The position numbers and the translations under genes are program-made. Under the pieces are notes generated by a model, which did no database searches, was not told the origin of the DNA, and saw only the letters and a list, made by a program, of their open reading frames with translations. From Halosolutus halophilus (GTDB lineage: Archaea > Halobacteriota > Halobacteria > Halobacteriales > Natrialbaceae), in the NCBI RefSeq assembly GCF_022869805.1, contig NZ_CP094974.1:2666001-2730000 (forward strand): a stretch of 64,000 nucleotides of DNA, in the 5' to 3' direction. Position 1 is the first letter of the stretch, and every line of letters starts with the position of its first letter. Positions 34,294 to 44,377 of the stretch are shown piece after piece.

Positions 34294-36821
34294 GAGATCG
34301 AAGCAGGCGGTCGTCGCTGTCCCGTCCCGGAGTCGTCAGTCTCGGAACCGTCGACTTCGGGGTCGCGATCGCCCAGCAGGGCGCCGATTACGTCCGTCGC
34401 GGCGGGCGCGTACAGTGGCCGGTTGTCGTTTCCACACCGATCGTCCATCAGACACGCCGGACAGCCCTCGTCGCGACCACAGGAGCAGTCGACCATCAGT
34501 TCGCGAGCGCGCCGCGCGACGGCCTCGTACTCGTCGTAGATGCTCCGGGCGAACCCGACGCCACCCTCGATCGCGTCGTAGATGAACCAGCCGCTGGTCT
34601 CGGGCGTTTCGGGGAGTCGGTTGGTCGCGAGGCCGCCCAGGTCGGCGGCGTCCACGTTCAACTCGAGGGGTGCGACGGCGATCATCGCGTGCTCGATGGC
34701 GTGGATCCCGCCGAGGTAGCCGTGCAGGCGGGGCGGGATCTCGTCGCACTCGTCGTTGTGATAGTCGCTGTGGGCGACCCGGACCGCGCGTTCGACGTCG
34801 TCGGGAACCTCGGCCCAGCACAGTTGCGTGCGCATCTCGAGCGGTCCCACGCCGGTCTCGAGTCCGACCGCGCGAACGTCGCCCGAACCGACCTCGCGTC
34901 GCATGTACGTCCCGTAGTGGATCGTCACCGTGCCGTAGCCGTAGTTGAGCCGGAACGGGCCGACCGCTCGGGATTCCCGAACCTCGGTGTCGTAGATCCG
35001 CACCTGTCCCTGTGACTGGGTGTAGTAGTCCACGTCGACGCGCTCGAGTTCGACGACCGGCTGCGGGCGGTCCTCGCGGAGGGCGACGACCTCGTACTGC
35101 TCGCCCTGGAACCGCACGATCGCGCCCTCGTGATAGTCCCGGTAGGCCCGGTCGCGCCCGATCGGTTCGTGATCGATCGACTCCTCCCCCACGAGGCGGA
35201 CTTCGAACGTGTCGCCGCCCGAGGCGTAGAGACTCACCTCGTCCTGGGGTCGATCGCGGTGGGCGTAGGTGACGCCGCCGGCCAGCGAGCCCTCGAGGTC
35301 ACCCAGTCGGCGACCGAACTCGACCGCGCGTTCGAGTCGCTCCCGCCCGCCGAACCGATCGGCGTCCGCCTCGGTGAGCGGGAGTTCCTGGGCGGCGCAG
35401 TTGACGTGCTGCCTGTAGACGGGATTGTTCTCGAGGTCGACGACGGCGCTCTCGTGGTCCTCCTCGAGGACGTACTCGGGGTGCTCGAGGATGTACCGGT
35501 CGAGCGTCGCGTGGCTGGGGACGAACACCGAGAGGGCGTCGCGCTCGTCCCGGCCGGAGCGCCCGATCCGCTGCCAGAACGACTGTCTGGAGCCGGGATA
35601 CCCCTGCAGCACGGTGCCGTCGACGCCGCCGACGTTGATCCCGACCTCGAGGGCGCTCGTCGTCGCCACCCCGTCGAGGCGGCCCCCCTTCAGGCGGTTC
35701 TCGGTCGCCCGGCGCGACTGCTTGCCGTGACCGGCGTTGTACGGGGCGAGCGCGGCCGCTCCCTGGTAGGGCAGCCTCGACTCCGCGAGGAACGACTCGG
35801 CCCGATCGACGGCCAATTCGGTCCCCTTTCGGGACCCGCAAAACAGCAACGAGGGGACGCCGTGGTAGCAGAGGTGGGCCCACACCTCGGGCGCTTCGAC
35901 GGTCGCGGGGCGTTTCGAGATCGTCTCCCAGCCGTCGGCGGTACCGTCGTCCGTCGTGGCGCCGGTTCCGGTCCCGCCTCCGTCCGTCGCGGGCGGATCC
36001 CAGAACACGAGATCGCGTTTTCCCTGCGGCGATCCGTCCGCGTCGATCACCGTCGCCGGGTCGCCCGTGAGTTCCCGGGCGTGGTCGGCGGGGTTCCCGA
36101 TCGTCGCCGAGGTCAGCACGTACTGGGGGTCACCGCCGTACCAGCCGACGATCCGGTGGGTCCGCCGGAGGATCCACGCGGCGTGCATCCCGCCGAGTCC
36201 CGTCCACGAGTGGGCCTCGTCGACGACGATCAGGTCGCAGTTGGCGTGGAACGTGGCCCATCTGTGGTGACCCTCCAGGTACTGGTTCAGCCCGGCGAAG
36301 TTCGTGATGACGACGTTCGCTTCCTCGCGAATGCGACGCTTCTCGTCGCTTTTCGTGTCACCGTCGTAGACGCCGACGGTGACGTCCAGGTCGAGCGTCC
36401 CCCGGAGCAGGTCGTTCAGTTCGCGTTCCTGATCCCGGCTGAGCGCCTTCGTGGGGTAGACGATCAGCGCCCGCGTCTCGGGGTCCTCGAGGTACCGCCG
36501 CGCGACGTGGAGCGCGTAGACGTACGTCTTCCCCGACGAGGTCGAGGTCGCCACGCAGACGTTCTCGCCGTTCCCGAGCGCGTCCAGGGCGTCGGCCTGG
36601 TGGCTCCAGAGGTCGAACCCGAGCCGTGACGCGAGGTCCGGCGGCAGTACCTCGGCGGCCGGGACGTGACTGGCCGCCTGCGCCGGGATCGTGATTCGCT
36701 CGTCGATCTGACCTCGATAGCGACGCGAGGGATACGTCTCCCGCAACTCGTCGGCGGACAGTGCGAGTCCGTCGTCGGTGGCCGATTCGGCCCGCCCGCG
36801 AGTCCAGTTCTCGTCGCCCAT
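34290..36821 (-). CDS. DUF1998 DEAD/DEAH helicase (MrfA/YprA-like)
   Basis: 843 residues. An SF2 helicase with Walker A ATSTSSGKTYVYAL (near residue 90), DEAH box LIVVDEAHSWTG, motif III TSATIGNP, and C-terminal motifs including RIGRSGRDERDALSV. The C-terminal DUF1998 domain has four Cys (VDCSCGRDEGCPACLMDDRCG) that bind zinc or Fe-S. This is the architecture of Bacillus MrfA (YprA), which with the MrfB exonuclease repairs mitomycin C lesions. The upstream gene here, two bases before the ATG, is a matching exonuclease, so a haloarchaeal MrfAB pair is inferred. ATG at 36821; the final stop overlaps that of the winged-helix gene. Confidence 0.9.
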   Translation of the reverse strand: MGDENWTRGRAESATDDGLALSADELRETYPSRRYRGQIDERITIPAQAASHVPAAEVLPPDLASRLGFDLWSHQADALDALGNGENVCVATSTSSGKTYVYALHVARRYLEDPETRALIVYPTKALSRDQERELNDLLRGTLDLDVTVGVYDGDTKSDEKRRIREEANVVITNFAGLNQYLEGHHRWATFHANCDLIVVDEAHSWTGLGGMHAAWILRRTHRIVGWYGGDPQYVLTSATIGNPADHARELTGDPATVIDADGSPQGKRDLVFWDPPATDGGGTGTGATTDDGTADGWETISKRPATVEAPEVWAHLCYHGVPSLLFCGSRKGTELAVDRAESFLAESRLPYQGAAALAPYNAGHGKQSRRATENRLKGGRLDGVATTSALEVGINVGGVDGTVLQGYPGSRQSFWQRIGRSGRDERDALSVFVPSHATLDRYILEHPEYVLEEDHESAVVDLENNPVYRQHVNCAAQELPLTEADADRFGGRERLERAVEFGRRLGDLEGSLAGGVTYAHRDRPQDEVSLYASGGDTFEVRLVGEESIDHEPIGRDRAYRDYHEGAIVRFQGEQYEVVALREDRPQPVVELERVDVDYYTQSQGQVRIYDTEVRESRAVGPFRLNYGYGTVTIHYGTYMRREVGSGDVRAVGLETGVGPLEMRTQLCWAEVPDDVERAVRVAHSDYHNDECDEIPPRLHGYLGGIHAIEHAMIAVAPLELNVDAADLGGLATNRLPETPETSGWFIYDAIEGGVGFARSIYDEYEAVARRARELMVDCSCGRDEGCPACLMDDRCGNDNRPLYAPAATDVIGALLGDRDPEVDGSETDDSGTGQRRPPASIS

Positions 36822-36823
36822 CG

Positions 36824-38332
36824 TCAGAAGTCACCCAGTGCTGCCTGCGTCGATTCGTCGTCCTCGGCCGCCCCCGTCGACCGATCGCCAGCCTGCTCGT
36901 CGCTCGCCGGTTCGGCGGCCGCGACCGCGTCGTAGACCGCCGCCAGTTCGCGCACGTCGGCCTCGCAGTACCGTCTGGCCGCCTCCCAGTCGATCTCGAT
37001 CGGTTCCGGCGACTCGATCGATCGGCGGAGCCGCCGGGCGAACGTCGCCCCGTCGATCGTGCCGGCGGGGCCCTCGCGCTCACAGCCGATCGCGCCCGCG
37101 ACGTCCTCGAGCCGGTTCGTTCGGCCGGGCAAGTGCGCGTGGTCCTGCCGAACGGCCCAGTCGTAGCAATCGTACTTGACCACGTCCTCCTGCCAGTACT
37201 CGGCGAACGCGGGCGCGTAGCGGGTCACGAACCGATCGAGGTGCTCGTAGTCGAACTCGTAGCCGTTCCAGGTCACGAGCGCGGGGCGATCGTACTCGGC
37301 GGCCAGCCACTCGAGGAACGCCCGCGTCGCCGTCCCGGGATCCTCCCGCGACGGGTCTGTGTCGACGAAGTCCACGTACGCGTCGCGTTCCGGGTCGTAG
37401 ACGCCGAGCAGCGGAATGACCGTCGGCGACAGGCCGTCCGTCTCGACGTCGAGGAACAGCGGTTCTCGATCCGCCGGCGGAACGGGTTCCGACGTGCGGC
37501 GAACGACCCGTCCCTCGGCGAGCGCCCGGGCGCTGGCACGCATCGTTCGCGCCGTCGCGTCGCCGACGCCTCGAACCGATCGCAACTCGTCCGGCGACGC
37601 GTCGGCGACGGCCGCCCGGGAGTCGTACCCCGCTTCGCGGAGTCGTCGCGCCGTCGTCGGCCCGACCCCGTCTACGGCCTGCAAGCCGAACCGGTCCGCC
37701 GGGACGGACGTGACCGAGACGGAACCGCCGGCGGTGCACGTGAGACGGGCCAGTTCCGGCGCGCCCGATCGCCGAATCGGACCGAGTCCGCGCACGGGGA
37801 GTCGAACGTCCCGGCCGTCTGCAGTTGCCGTCCACACGTGCTCGTAATTCGCCGGGAGCGATCCCGTGAGGAACGTCGTCTCGGTCGTCGATCGGGCCTG
37901 GTAGCGGGCGATCGCGTCGCGACCCTCGAGGGCGGCTTCCATGGCGACCTCGTCGGCCCTCGTCTCGAGGCCGTCGCAGACGACGTAGTCGGCGTCGGTG
38001 AGGACGCCGGTCCCGGCCTCGGTGCCAGCGCCCGGCGCGGCGTCCGAGAGCGCAGCGAGTCGCGAGGCGAAGCCGACCGTCACGCCGCCGACGGTCTCCG
38101 ATCGAACCGACGCGGAGCCGCCGGGATCGAGCACCGGCCCGTCGAACGTCCGACGAAGTCGGCTGACGGTCCGGACGTCCACCCCGTCGCGGACGACGGT
38201 GACGAGGTCGGGGTCGAACACGGCGAGGACGTCGGCCAGCCGGTCCGCCGCGGGTGCGTCGCCGGCCGGTCCGGCGAGCGCGTCACAGCGCACCGCGAGC
38301 AGCGCCGCACCCGCACCGTGTTCGACGGTCAT
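36824..38332 (-). CDS. RNase H-like 3'-5' exonuclease (MrfB/YprB-like) with HhH
   Basis: 502 residues. The N-terminal half (1-200) has no named domain. HhH motifs lie at about 225-285 (LQAVDGVGPTTARRLREAGY and RSVRGVGDATARTM). The C-terminal half is a DnaQ/RNase H-like nuclease (RNase_H_2): LFLDVETDGL supplies Asp and Glu, VTWNGYEFDYEHL a third acidic residue, and YCEADVREL the last Asp. The extreme C-terminus STQAALGDF resembles a PCNA-interacting PIP box. MrfB of Bacillus has the same nuclease domain. ATG at 38332 is preferred over an upstream open frame lacking protein character. Transcribed first in a two-gene operon with the DUF1998 helicase. Confidence 0.88.
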   Translation of the reverse strand: MTVEHGAGAALLAVRCDALAGPAGDAPAADRLADVLAVFDPDLVTVVRDGVDVRTVSRLRRTFDGPVLDPGGSASVRSETVGGVTVGFASRLAALSDAAPGAGTEAGTGVLTDADYVVCDGLETRADEVAMEAALEGRDAIARYQARSTTETTFLTGSLPANYEHVWTATADGRDVRLPVRGLGPIRRSGAPELARLTCTAGGSVSVTSVPADRFGLQAVDGVGPTTARRLREAGYDSRAAVADASPDELRSVRGVGDATARTMRASARALAEGRVVRRTSEPVPPADREPLFLDVETDGLSPTVIPLLGVYDPERDAYVDFVDTDPSREDPGTATRAFLEWLAAEYDRPALVTWNGYEFDYEHLDRFVTRYAPAFAEYWQEDVVKYDCYDWAVRQDHAHLPGRTNRLEDVAGAIGCEREGPAGTIDGATFARRLRRSIESPEPIEIDWEAARRYCEADVRELAAVYDAVAAAEPASDEQAGDRSTGAAEDDESTQAALGDF

Positions 38333-38403
38333 ACTCGTACGGTGAGACCGATCGCTGAAAAGCGTTTGCGGACCGCGGCGAGTGTGGTGACGTGTTCGGG
38401 TCG

Positions 38404-38673
38404 TCACTTCGGAATCGGACGCCGCGTATCGACCACGCGCGCACCCCGCCCGGCGACGCGAATCTCCGCCCACGCGGGCAGTTCGTCCGGCTCGATCGGG
38501 ACGAGCAAGAGCAGGGCACCGTCCCCGGTTCCGACGAGCCGACGGTCCGGCGATCGCTGTCGAATGCAGCGTTTCCAGTTCCCGGCACTGAGTCGTCTAC
38601 GCACCTGCCACTCGGTGTAGTACCGGCCGTTCGACCCCGCGAAGAGCGCGTCGACCGGCGCGTTCACTGACAC
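38404..38673 (-). CDS. small hypothetical basic protein
   Basis: 89 residues. Unusually basic for this genome (many Arg), with segments AGSNGRYYTEWQVRRRLSAG and GDGALLLLVPIEPDELPAWA, a probable small alpha/beta fold. The start is likely GTG at 38673, since GGAGGTGA sits seven bases before it; a GTG at 38694 is also in frame. It sits upstream of the exonuclease gene on the same strand with 71 bases between, perhaps the same operon. No family recognised; a nucleic-acid-binding role is plausible from charge but unproven. Confidence 0.62.
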   Translation of the reverse strand: MSVNAPVDALFAGSNGRYYTEWQVRRRLSAGNWKRCIRQRSPDRRLVGTGDGALLLLVPIEPDELPAWAEIRVAGRGARVVDTRRPIPK

Positions 38674-38843
38674 GCGCCGGTCACCTCCAGCCACCCTCCG
38701 TCGGCCGTCGCCTGCGTCGGTGCACCATTCTCACTCGAACGATGAGAGGTCGGTCGGATCGGTGCTCGGGTTCACATAGGTGACTTTTAAGATTCCGTGA
38801 CTATCACGGCTGCCTGAACGGCGACGGATCTCCGGAGAGACCC

Positions 38844-39278
38844 GTGCCGAACGAGTTCGTCGCCGGGTGGTCTCGATCGAGCGGCAACACGGAAGAGACC
38901 GAACGGAGAGACGACGGCGACGACGACCTCTTCTCCGGACTGGCCGTTCCCGAACTCCCATTGCCGCTACTCGTCCTGGGTGGGGTCGCGTCTCTCGTCG
39001 CGACCGTCGGCGCGTTCTACGCGACGTACTCGGTTGCGTTCTACCGGACGATTCGAACCACGCGAATAGCAACCGCCGTCGACGATCGGAGACGGAATCA
39101 GTGCGATCGGGCCGTCAGTGTCGACGATAGTACTCGACGACGGCGTCGACGAGTTTCGCCTCCGCGCGGCGGCGGTGCTCCTCCGCCGTCCGCCGATCGA
39201 TCCCGACGGTGTCGGCGATGGCTTCCATCGACGTCTCCCGGGGGGACCGGTAGTAGCCGCGCTCGACGGCCAGCGTGA
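38844..39278 (+). CDS. possible single-span membrane protein
   Basis: Starts at a GTG (38844) with GGAGAG six bases before it and a TTTTAAG TATA candidate near 38783. After about 40 polar acidic residues there is one good membrane helix (PLPLLVLGGVASLVATVGAF) continuing YATYSVAFYRTIRTT. Beyond about residue 90 the frame becomes Arg/Pro-rich and runs 164 bases into the convergent regulator gene, which is unlikely to be genuine. A frameshift near the end, or a shorter protein, is possible. The first 90 codons look real. Confidence 0.45.
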   Translation: MPNEFVAGWSRSSGNTEETERRDDGDDDLFSGLAVPELPLPLLVLGGVASLVATVGAFYATYSVAFYRTIRTTRIATAVDDRRRNQCDRAVSVDDSTRRRRRRVSPPRGGGAPPPSADRSRRCRRWLPSTSPGGTGSSRARRPA

Positions 39279-39783
39279 ACACCTGTCGCTGTCTGCGCGT
39301 GAGCGACGGCAGGACCCGTTCGAGACCGAGCGGGGACTCGGTGGCGGCCCCGTCGATTCCCGGTTCGAGCGATCGCTTCTCGGCGACGGTCACGTCGAAC
39401 TCGGCCTGCAGCGACCGGTACAGCGCCGTGAGCCGATCGGCCGACAGGGCGAGCACGCGACACCACCGGTTTCCGTCCTCGTACCGCAACGGCGGGAGGA
39501 GGACGCAGCCGGTGGCGGCGAGGTGAGCGTCGACCGTCGGTTCGTCCGCGCCGCGAACGCACGCGTCCGTGACGACGACGGCGCGTCCGCCGTCGACCAG
39601 CGCGTCGTCGACGCCAGCGATCGCGTCGACGCGATCGCAGACCCGATCGACGTCGGTCGGCGGTCCGCGGACGCGCAACAGGTCGGCGTGGTCGTTGCAC
39701 CAGAGCGCGATCTCGACGGCGAGAGCGTCCGTTACCGCGGCGTAGCCGTCCGTCCCCGACAGGCGAAACGTGACCTCGTGCAC
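39115..39783 (-). CDS. HTH_10 (Bat-type) transcriptional regulator
   Basis: About 222 residues. The N-terminal 150 residues form a sensor-like region without a named domain ([20 protein letters not shown] and so on). The C-terminal HTH_10 domain, shared with bacterio-opsin activator, spans about 165-215: [19 protein letters not shown] then [20 protein letters not shown]. The start is GTG at 39783; a TATA element (CTTTTATAATTGG, 39801-39813) lies about 25 bases upstream, giving a leaderless transcript. It diverges from hutU with 82 bases between, so it is the natural candidate for control of histidine utilisation. Whether it activates or represses is not known. Confidence 0.85.
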   Translation of the reverse strand: MHEVTFRLSGTDGYAAVTDALAVEIALWCNDHADLLRVRGPPTDVDRVCDRVDAIAGVDDALVDGGRAVVVTDACVRGADEPTVDAHLAATGCVLLPPLRYEDGNRWCRVLALSADRLTALYRSLQAEFDVTVAEKRSLEPGIDGAATESPLGLERVLPSLTRRQRQVFTLAVERGYYRSPRETSMEAIADTVGIDRRTAEEHRRRAEAKLVDAVVEYYRRH

Positions 39784-39800
39784 GGGTCTAGATCCCCGTC

Positions 39801-39813
39801 CAATTATAAAAGG
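39801..39813. promoter_or_regulatory. shared TATA element of hutU and its regulator
   Basis: CAATTATAAAAGG lies between divergent starts at 39783 and 39866. Read on the minus strand it is about 25 bases before the regulator GTG (leaderless). On the plus strand it would start a hutU mRNA near 39830 with a short leader. The element may be used in both directions. Confidence 0.5.
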
Positions 39814-39865
39814 ACAGGCGTGCGCCCACCACACGGCCTTGGAAGTGAGTGACGAACACCGACGC

Positions 39866-41608
39866 ATGCAGGAGTCCGATTCCCGCGACTCGGCGGTCGG
39901 TGAACCGAGCGATCAGTGGCGCGAGTACCGGGGAGCGTCGACCGGCACCGATCTGGAGTGTCGCGGCTGGCGACAGGAGGCGGCGCTGCGCATGCTGAAC
40001 AACAACCTCGACCCCGAGGTGGCGGAGAAGCCCGAAGAACTGGTCGTCTACGGCGGCACCGGCCGGGCGGCCCGATCGTGGGACGCCTACGACGCGATCT
40101 GTGAGGAACTCCGGGAACTCGGGGACGAGGAGACGCTACTCGTCCAGTCCGGCAAACCCGTGGGCCGGTTCGAGACCCACGAGCGCGCGCCACGAGTCCT
40201 GATCGCCAACTCGAACCTCGTGGGCAAGTGGGACGACTGGGAGCACTTCCACGAACTCGAGGCGAAGGGCCTGATCATGTACGGGCAGATGACCGCCGGC
40301 TCGTGGGCCTACATCGGCACGCAGGGGATCATCCAGGGGACTTACGAGACGCTCGCGGAACTCTCGACCCAGCACTACCCCGACACGGAGGGGTTGCGGG
40401 GCAAGATCGTCGTCACCGGCGGTCTCGGCGGCATGGGCGGCGCGCAACCGCTCGCGGTGACGATGAACGGCGGCGTCTGCATCGCCGCCGAGGTCGACGA
40501 AGAGCGGATCGATCGCCGCATCGAGACGGGGTACTGCCAGGAAAAGACCGAGGACCTGGACGCGGCGATCGAGCGCGCCGAAGCCGCGGCCGAGGCCGGG
40601 GAGCCCTACAGCGTCGGCGTCCACGCGAACGCGGCCGATATGCTGGAAACGATGCTCGATCGGGGATTCGTCCCGGACGTGGTGACCGACCAGACCAGCG
40701 CCCACGACGAACTCGAGGGGTACTACCCCTCCGGCTACACCGTCGCGGAGGCCGATCGCTTCCGCGAGGACGACCCCAAGACGTACGTCGCGGAGAGCCT
40801 CGCGACGATGGAGCGCCACGTCGACGCGATCCTCGCGATGCAGGACGCGGGCGCGATCGCCTTCGAGTACGGGAACAACATCCGGGGGCAGGTCGCCGAC
40901 CACTGCGACCACGACGCGGCGTTCGAGTACCCCGGGTTCGTCCCCGCGTACGTCCGGCCGCTGTTCTGCCGCGGGAGGGGACCGTTTCGCTGGGTCGCGC
41001 TGTCGGGCGATCCGGCCGACATCCACCGGACGGACGAGGCGGTCAAAGAACTCTTCCCCGACAAGGACCACCTCCACCGCTGGATCGACCTCGCACAGGA
41101 GCGAGTCGAGTTCCAGGGACTCCCGGCACGGGTCTGCTGGCTGGGATATCGTTCCGGTGGCAACGAAGACGGGCTAACCGAACGCGCTCGCTTCGCCCTC
41201 CGGATCAACGACCTCGTCGCGTCCGGTGAGGTTTCCGCGCCGATCGTCGTGACGCGCGATCACCTCGACGCGGGCTCCGTCGCGAGCCCGAACCGGGAGA
41301 CGGAAGCCATGAAAGACGGCTCCGACGCCGTCGCCGACTGGCCGATCCTGAACGCCCTGCTCAACTGCGCAGCCGGTGCTGACGTCGTAAGCGTCCACGA
41401 CGGCGGCGGGGTCGGGATCGGCAACGCGATCCACGCGAACAACCACGTGGTCCTCGACGGGAGCGACCTCGCGGCGGAGAAAGCCCGCCGCGTCTTCACG
41501 ACGGACCCGGGGATGGGCGTCATCCGCCACGCCGACGCCGGCTACGAGGACGCGATCGCCGAGGCCCGCGAGTCGGGCGTTCACGTCCCGATGGAGGACC
41601 GGGAATGA
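39866..41608 (+). CDS. hutU: urocanate hydratase
   Basis: 580 residues, the second step of histidine degradation: urocanate plus water to imidazolone propionate, using bound NAD+. Key family segments are visible: [54 protein letters not shown] (NAD-binding Gly-rich loop), [19 protein letters not shown] and the catalytic-region [18 protein letters not shown]. Length is normal. ATG at 39866 begins a typical acidic N-terminus. It is the first gene of hutUGI, with stop-start overlap to hutG. Confidence 0.96.
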   Translation: MQESDSRDSAVGEPSDQWREYRGASTGTDLECRGWRQEAALRMLNNNLDPEVAEKPEELVVYGGTGRAARSWDAYDAICEELRELGDEETLLVQSGKPVGRFETHERAPRVLIANSNLVGKWDDWEHFHELEAKGLIMYGQMTAGSWAYIGTQGIIQGTYETLAELSTQHYPDTEGLRGKIVVTGGLGGMGGAQPLAVTMNGGVCIAAEVDEERIDRRIETGYCQEKTEDLDAAIERAEAAAEAGEPYSVGVHANAADMLETMLDRGFVPDVVTDQTSAHDELEGYYPSGYTVAEADRFREDDPKTYVAESLATMERHVDAILAMQDAGAIAFEYGNNIRGQVADHCDHDAAFEYPGFVPAYVRPLFCRGRGPFRWVALSGDPADIHRTDEAVKELFPDKDHLHRWIDLAQERVEFQGLPARVCWLGYRSGGNEDGLTERARFALRINDLVASGEVSAPIVVTRDHLDAGSVASPNRETEAMKDGSDAVADWPILNALLNCAAGADVVSVHDGGGVGIGNAIHANNHVVLDGSDLAAEKARRVFTTDPGMGVIRHADAGYEDAIAEARESGVHVPMEDRE

Positions 41609-42621
41609 CGGCGAACGAGGCGACGTTCGTCACCCATCCCGACTGGGACGCCGCCGGCGGCTGGGACGAGACCGCTCGATCGGCATCGGCCGATCCGAAC
41701 GACGAACTGTTCGGTCACGTCGTCGCGGACGTGGCCATCGATCGGCTCTCGGCGTCCGGCGGGTCCGACGTCGAGGCAGTGCTCGTCGGCGAACCCTACG
41801 ACGGGGCAGTCATCGGACGAGCGGGAGCACGCGAGGGGCCACTGGAGATCCGCCGATCGCTCGCGCGAACGAAGACGCACCACGTCGACGGCGGGCCGGT
41901 CCGATCGATCGGCGACCTCGGGGACCTCCGCTCGCTGGTCGACGACCACGAGCACGGTGACGCCGACGACTCCGTCGACGCGGTCCAGCACGCAGTCCGC
42001 GAGGCGACCGATCGCGTCCACGACGTCGACGCACTCCCCGTCTTCCTCGGCGGCGACAACTCGCTCACGTACCCCAACGTCGCCCCGCTGCTCGATCAGG
42101 GCTCGGTCGGCGTCGTCACCCTCGACGCCCACCTCGACGTGCGCGAAGTCAGGGACGGCGCTGGACCCACGAGCGGCACGCCTTACCGACAGCTATTCGA
42201 GGCGGGGCTCGATCGGTACGCCTGTCTCGGGGCGCGACACTTCGAGAACTCGACGACGTACCACGAGTTCGTTCGCGATCGCGGCGGCGAAATCGTCACG
42301 GCCGAAGAGGTCGAGGACGATCCCGTGGACGCGGCCATGCGAGCGCTCGACGCGACGGGCGACGTCGATCGGCTCTACGTCAGCGTCGACTGCGACGTCC
42401 TCGACGCGAGCGCCGCGCCAGGAGTGAGCGCGCCGACGCCGGGCGGCGTCACGACGCGGGAACTGTTCCGCTGTTTGCGACTGCTCGCGAGCGACGATCG
42501 GCTCGCCGGCGTCGAGATCGTCGAGTGCGCGCCGCCGCTCGATCGGGACGGGCTGACCGTCGACGCCGCGGCGCGAGCCGTGGCACACGTTCTCGCGGGC
42601 TATCTGGAGGGGCGACGATGA
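41605..42621 (+). CDS. hutG: formimidoylglutamase
   Basis: 338 residues of the ureohydrolase (arginase/agmatinase) family. It hydrolyses N-formimidoyl-glutamate to glutamate and formamide at a two-Mn centre. Metal-ligand motifs: [20 protein letters not shown], and [14 protein letters not shown]. In most ureohydrolases the first motif is GGDHS; here the His ligand is Asn, as also occurs in some formiminoglutamases by recollection. Start ATG overlaps the hutU TGA (ATGA), so they are coupled. It overlaps hutI in the same way. Confidence 0.94.
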   Translation: MTANEATFVTHPDWDAAGGWDETARSASADPNDELFGHVVADVAIDRLSASGGSDVEAVLVGEPYDGAVIGRAGAREGPLEIRRSLARTKTHHVDGGPVRSIGDLGDLRSLVDDHEHGDADDSVDAVQHAVREATDRVHDVDALPVFLGGDNSLTYPNVAPLLDQGSVGVVTLDAHLDVREVRDGAGPTSGTPYRQLFEAGLDRYACLGARHFENSTTYHEFVRDRGGEIVTAEEVEDDPVDAAMRALDATGDVDRLYVSVDCDVLDASAAPGVSAPTPGGVTTRELFRCLRLLASDDRLAGVEIVECAPPLDRDGLTVDAAARAVAHVLAGYLEGRR

Positions 42622-43910
42622 CCGGTACCTCGCCGGCCGATAGCCACCCCGACGGTTCGACCTGCGTCGTCTACGACGCGGGCCAACTGATCGTCGGGCC
42701 GGCCGCGGGACCCGACGACTCGCGGGCGATCGACCGCGAGTCGGACGACGGGCCGCTGGAGATCCGCGAGGACGCGGCGTTCGCCGCGATCGACGGCGAG
42801 GTCGTCGCCGTCGGGTCGAGCGACGAGATCACGCGCGAGTATCCGCCCGAGAACGCCGAGACGGCGATCGATGCCGCTGGAAACGCGGTCGTGCCGGGGT
42901 TCGTCGACCCGCACACCCACGCCGTCTTCGCGGGGGATCGATCGGACGAGTTCGCGGCCAAACTCCGGGGGAAGAGCTACCAGGAGATCCTCGCGGAGGG
43001 CGGCGGCATCCTTCGGACGGTTCGTGCGACCCGGAACGCGAGCGACGCGGACCTGCGCGCGAATCTGCGGGCGCACCTCGACGTCATGCTCGCCAGCGGA
43101 ACCACCACCGTCGAGGTCAAGTCGGGGTACGGACTCGACGTCGAGACCGAACTACGACTGCTCGAGACGATCGATCGAGTCGCCGACGGGCACCCGATCG
43201 ACGTCGTGCCGACGTTCATGGGAGCCCACGCGGTGCCGGAGGGGCGAGAGGCGGACGAGTACGTCGGGCGGGTAGTCGGAGAGCAGGTCCCGGCCGTCGC
43301 CGACCAGGAGATCGCCGAGTTCTGCGACGTCTTCTGCGAGGCGGACGTCTTCGACGTCGCCCAGTCGCGGCGCGTGCTGGAAGCGGGGGCGGCGGCCGGT
43401 CTCACCCCGAAGGTCCACGCCGAGGAGTTCACCCGTCTCGGCGGGTCGCAACTGGCCGCCGACCTCGGGGCTGCAAGTGCGGACCACCTGCTCCACGCGA
43501 CCGAGGAAGACGCGGCGGCGCTCGCGGCGGCGGACGTCGTTCCCGTGCTCCTGCCCGCGACGGCGTTCGGCCTCGGCGAAGCGTACGCCGACGCCCGAAC
43601 CTTCCTCGAGGCGGGTGCACCCGTCGCGCTCGCGACGGACTTCAACCCGAACTGTCACGCCCGCACGATGGAATTCGTCCAGACGCTCGCCACCGTCGAG
43701 ATGGGGCTCACGCCGGCGGAGGCGTTGCGTGGAGCGACTCACGACGCGTCACTGGCGATCGATCGAGACGACGGGACCGGGACGCTACGCGAGGGTGCAC
43801 CAGCGGACGCCGTGGTACTCGAGGCCCCGTCCTTCGTCCACCTCGCGTACCGGTTCGATAGCTCGGCCGTCGATACGGTCATCAAAACGGGCGTCGAGGT
43901 GGGACCATGA
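42618..43910 (+). CDS. hutI: imidazolonepropionase
   Basis: 430 residues, an amidohydrolase that opens the imidazolone ring to give formimidoyl-glutamate. The metal motif [14 protein letters not shown] (HxH near residue 97), later [13 protein letters not shown], the metal-His region [12 protein letters not shown], and the terminal [13 protein letters not shown] (Asp ligand) are all in order. ATG at 42618 overlaps the hutG TGA. The N-terminus has a conserved haloarchaeal ending [13 protein letters not shown] before the fold. hutH does not follow directly but starts 590 bases later. Confidence 0.95.
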   Translation: MTGTSPADSHPDGSTCVVYDAGQLIVGPAAGPDDSRAIDRESDDGPLEIREDAAFAAIDGEVVAVGSSDEITREYPPENAETAIDAAGNAVVPGFVDPHTHAVFAGDRSDEFAAKLRGKSYQEILAEGGGILRTVRATRNASDADLRANLRAHLDVMLASGTTTVEVKSGYGLDVETELRLLETIDRVADGHPIDVVPTFMGAHAVPEGREADEYVGRVVGEQVPAVADQEIAEFCDVFCEADVFDVAQSRRVLEAGAAAGLTPKVHAEEFTRLGGSQLAADLGAASADHLLHATEEDAAALAAADVVPVLLPATAFGLGEAYADARTFLEAGAPVALATDFNPNCHARTMEFVQTLATVEMGLTPAEALRGATHDASLAIDRDDGTGTLREGAPADAVVLEAPSFVHLAYRFDSSAVDTVIKTGVEVGP

Positions 43911-44023
43911 CCACCGCAGCGCGTGCAGCGGATTCCGTTCGAACGGTTCGGCGGCCGATCGAGCGGCGGGCGAACGCCCAGACGCGACCGATCGAACGGG
44001 GAGAACGACTCGATTTCGGCCGG

Positions 44024-44377
44024 TTAGAACGTGATGATCTCGTAGCCGTCGCCGACGAGCGAGCGGATGCTCGGATGGCCCTCGAACTCGTCGATCGGGT
44101 CGGCCTCGCTCGCGTCGACCTCGTCCTCGACGCCGTAGGCGCTGGCACAGTAGTCACAGACCTGCGCGTGGTCGGCGACTGCCGCGTACAGCGCGTGGTA
44201 GTCGTGATCCTCGTCCTCGAGTTCGCCGACCCACTGGGTCCCGGCCCCGTCGAAGATCAGTTCGACGTCGTCACCCGCGTCGTCGAACTCCTTGGTTACC
44301 TGGAGGGCGTTGACGACGCGACCGAGGTCGGACGGCGATTCTGTACCCGCGAGAACGACGATTGCTGCGTCTGGCAT
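44024..44377 (-). CDS. DsrE/DsrF-like family protein
   Basis: 117 residues with a DsrE-like fold: AAIVVLAGTESPSDLGRVVN, ELIFDGAGTQWVGELED, and a pair of cysteines in AQVCDYCASAYGVED near residue 75. DsrE-like proteins take part in sulfur relay or are uncharacterised. It lies on the opposite strand between hutI and hutH, splitting the cluster. Start ATG at 44377; codon use fits. A link to histidine degradation is not evident. Confidence 0.82.
   Translation of the reverse strand: MPDAAIVVLAGTESPSDLGRVVNALQVTKEFDDAGDDVELIFDGAGTQWVGELEDEDHDYHALYAAVADHAQVCDYCASAYGVEDEVDASEADPIDEFEGHPSIRSLVGDGYEIITF

Noticed and set aside
36761-38620. 619-codon plus-strand open frame opposite the exonuclease
   Set aside because: Arg-rich with no motifs, while the minus strand carries a clear nuclease.
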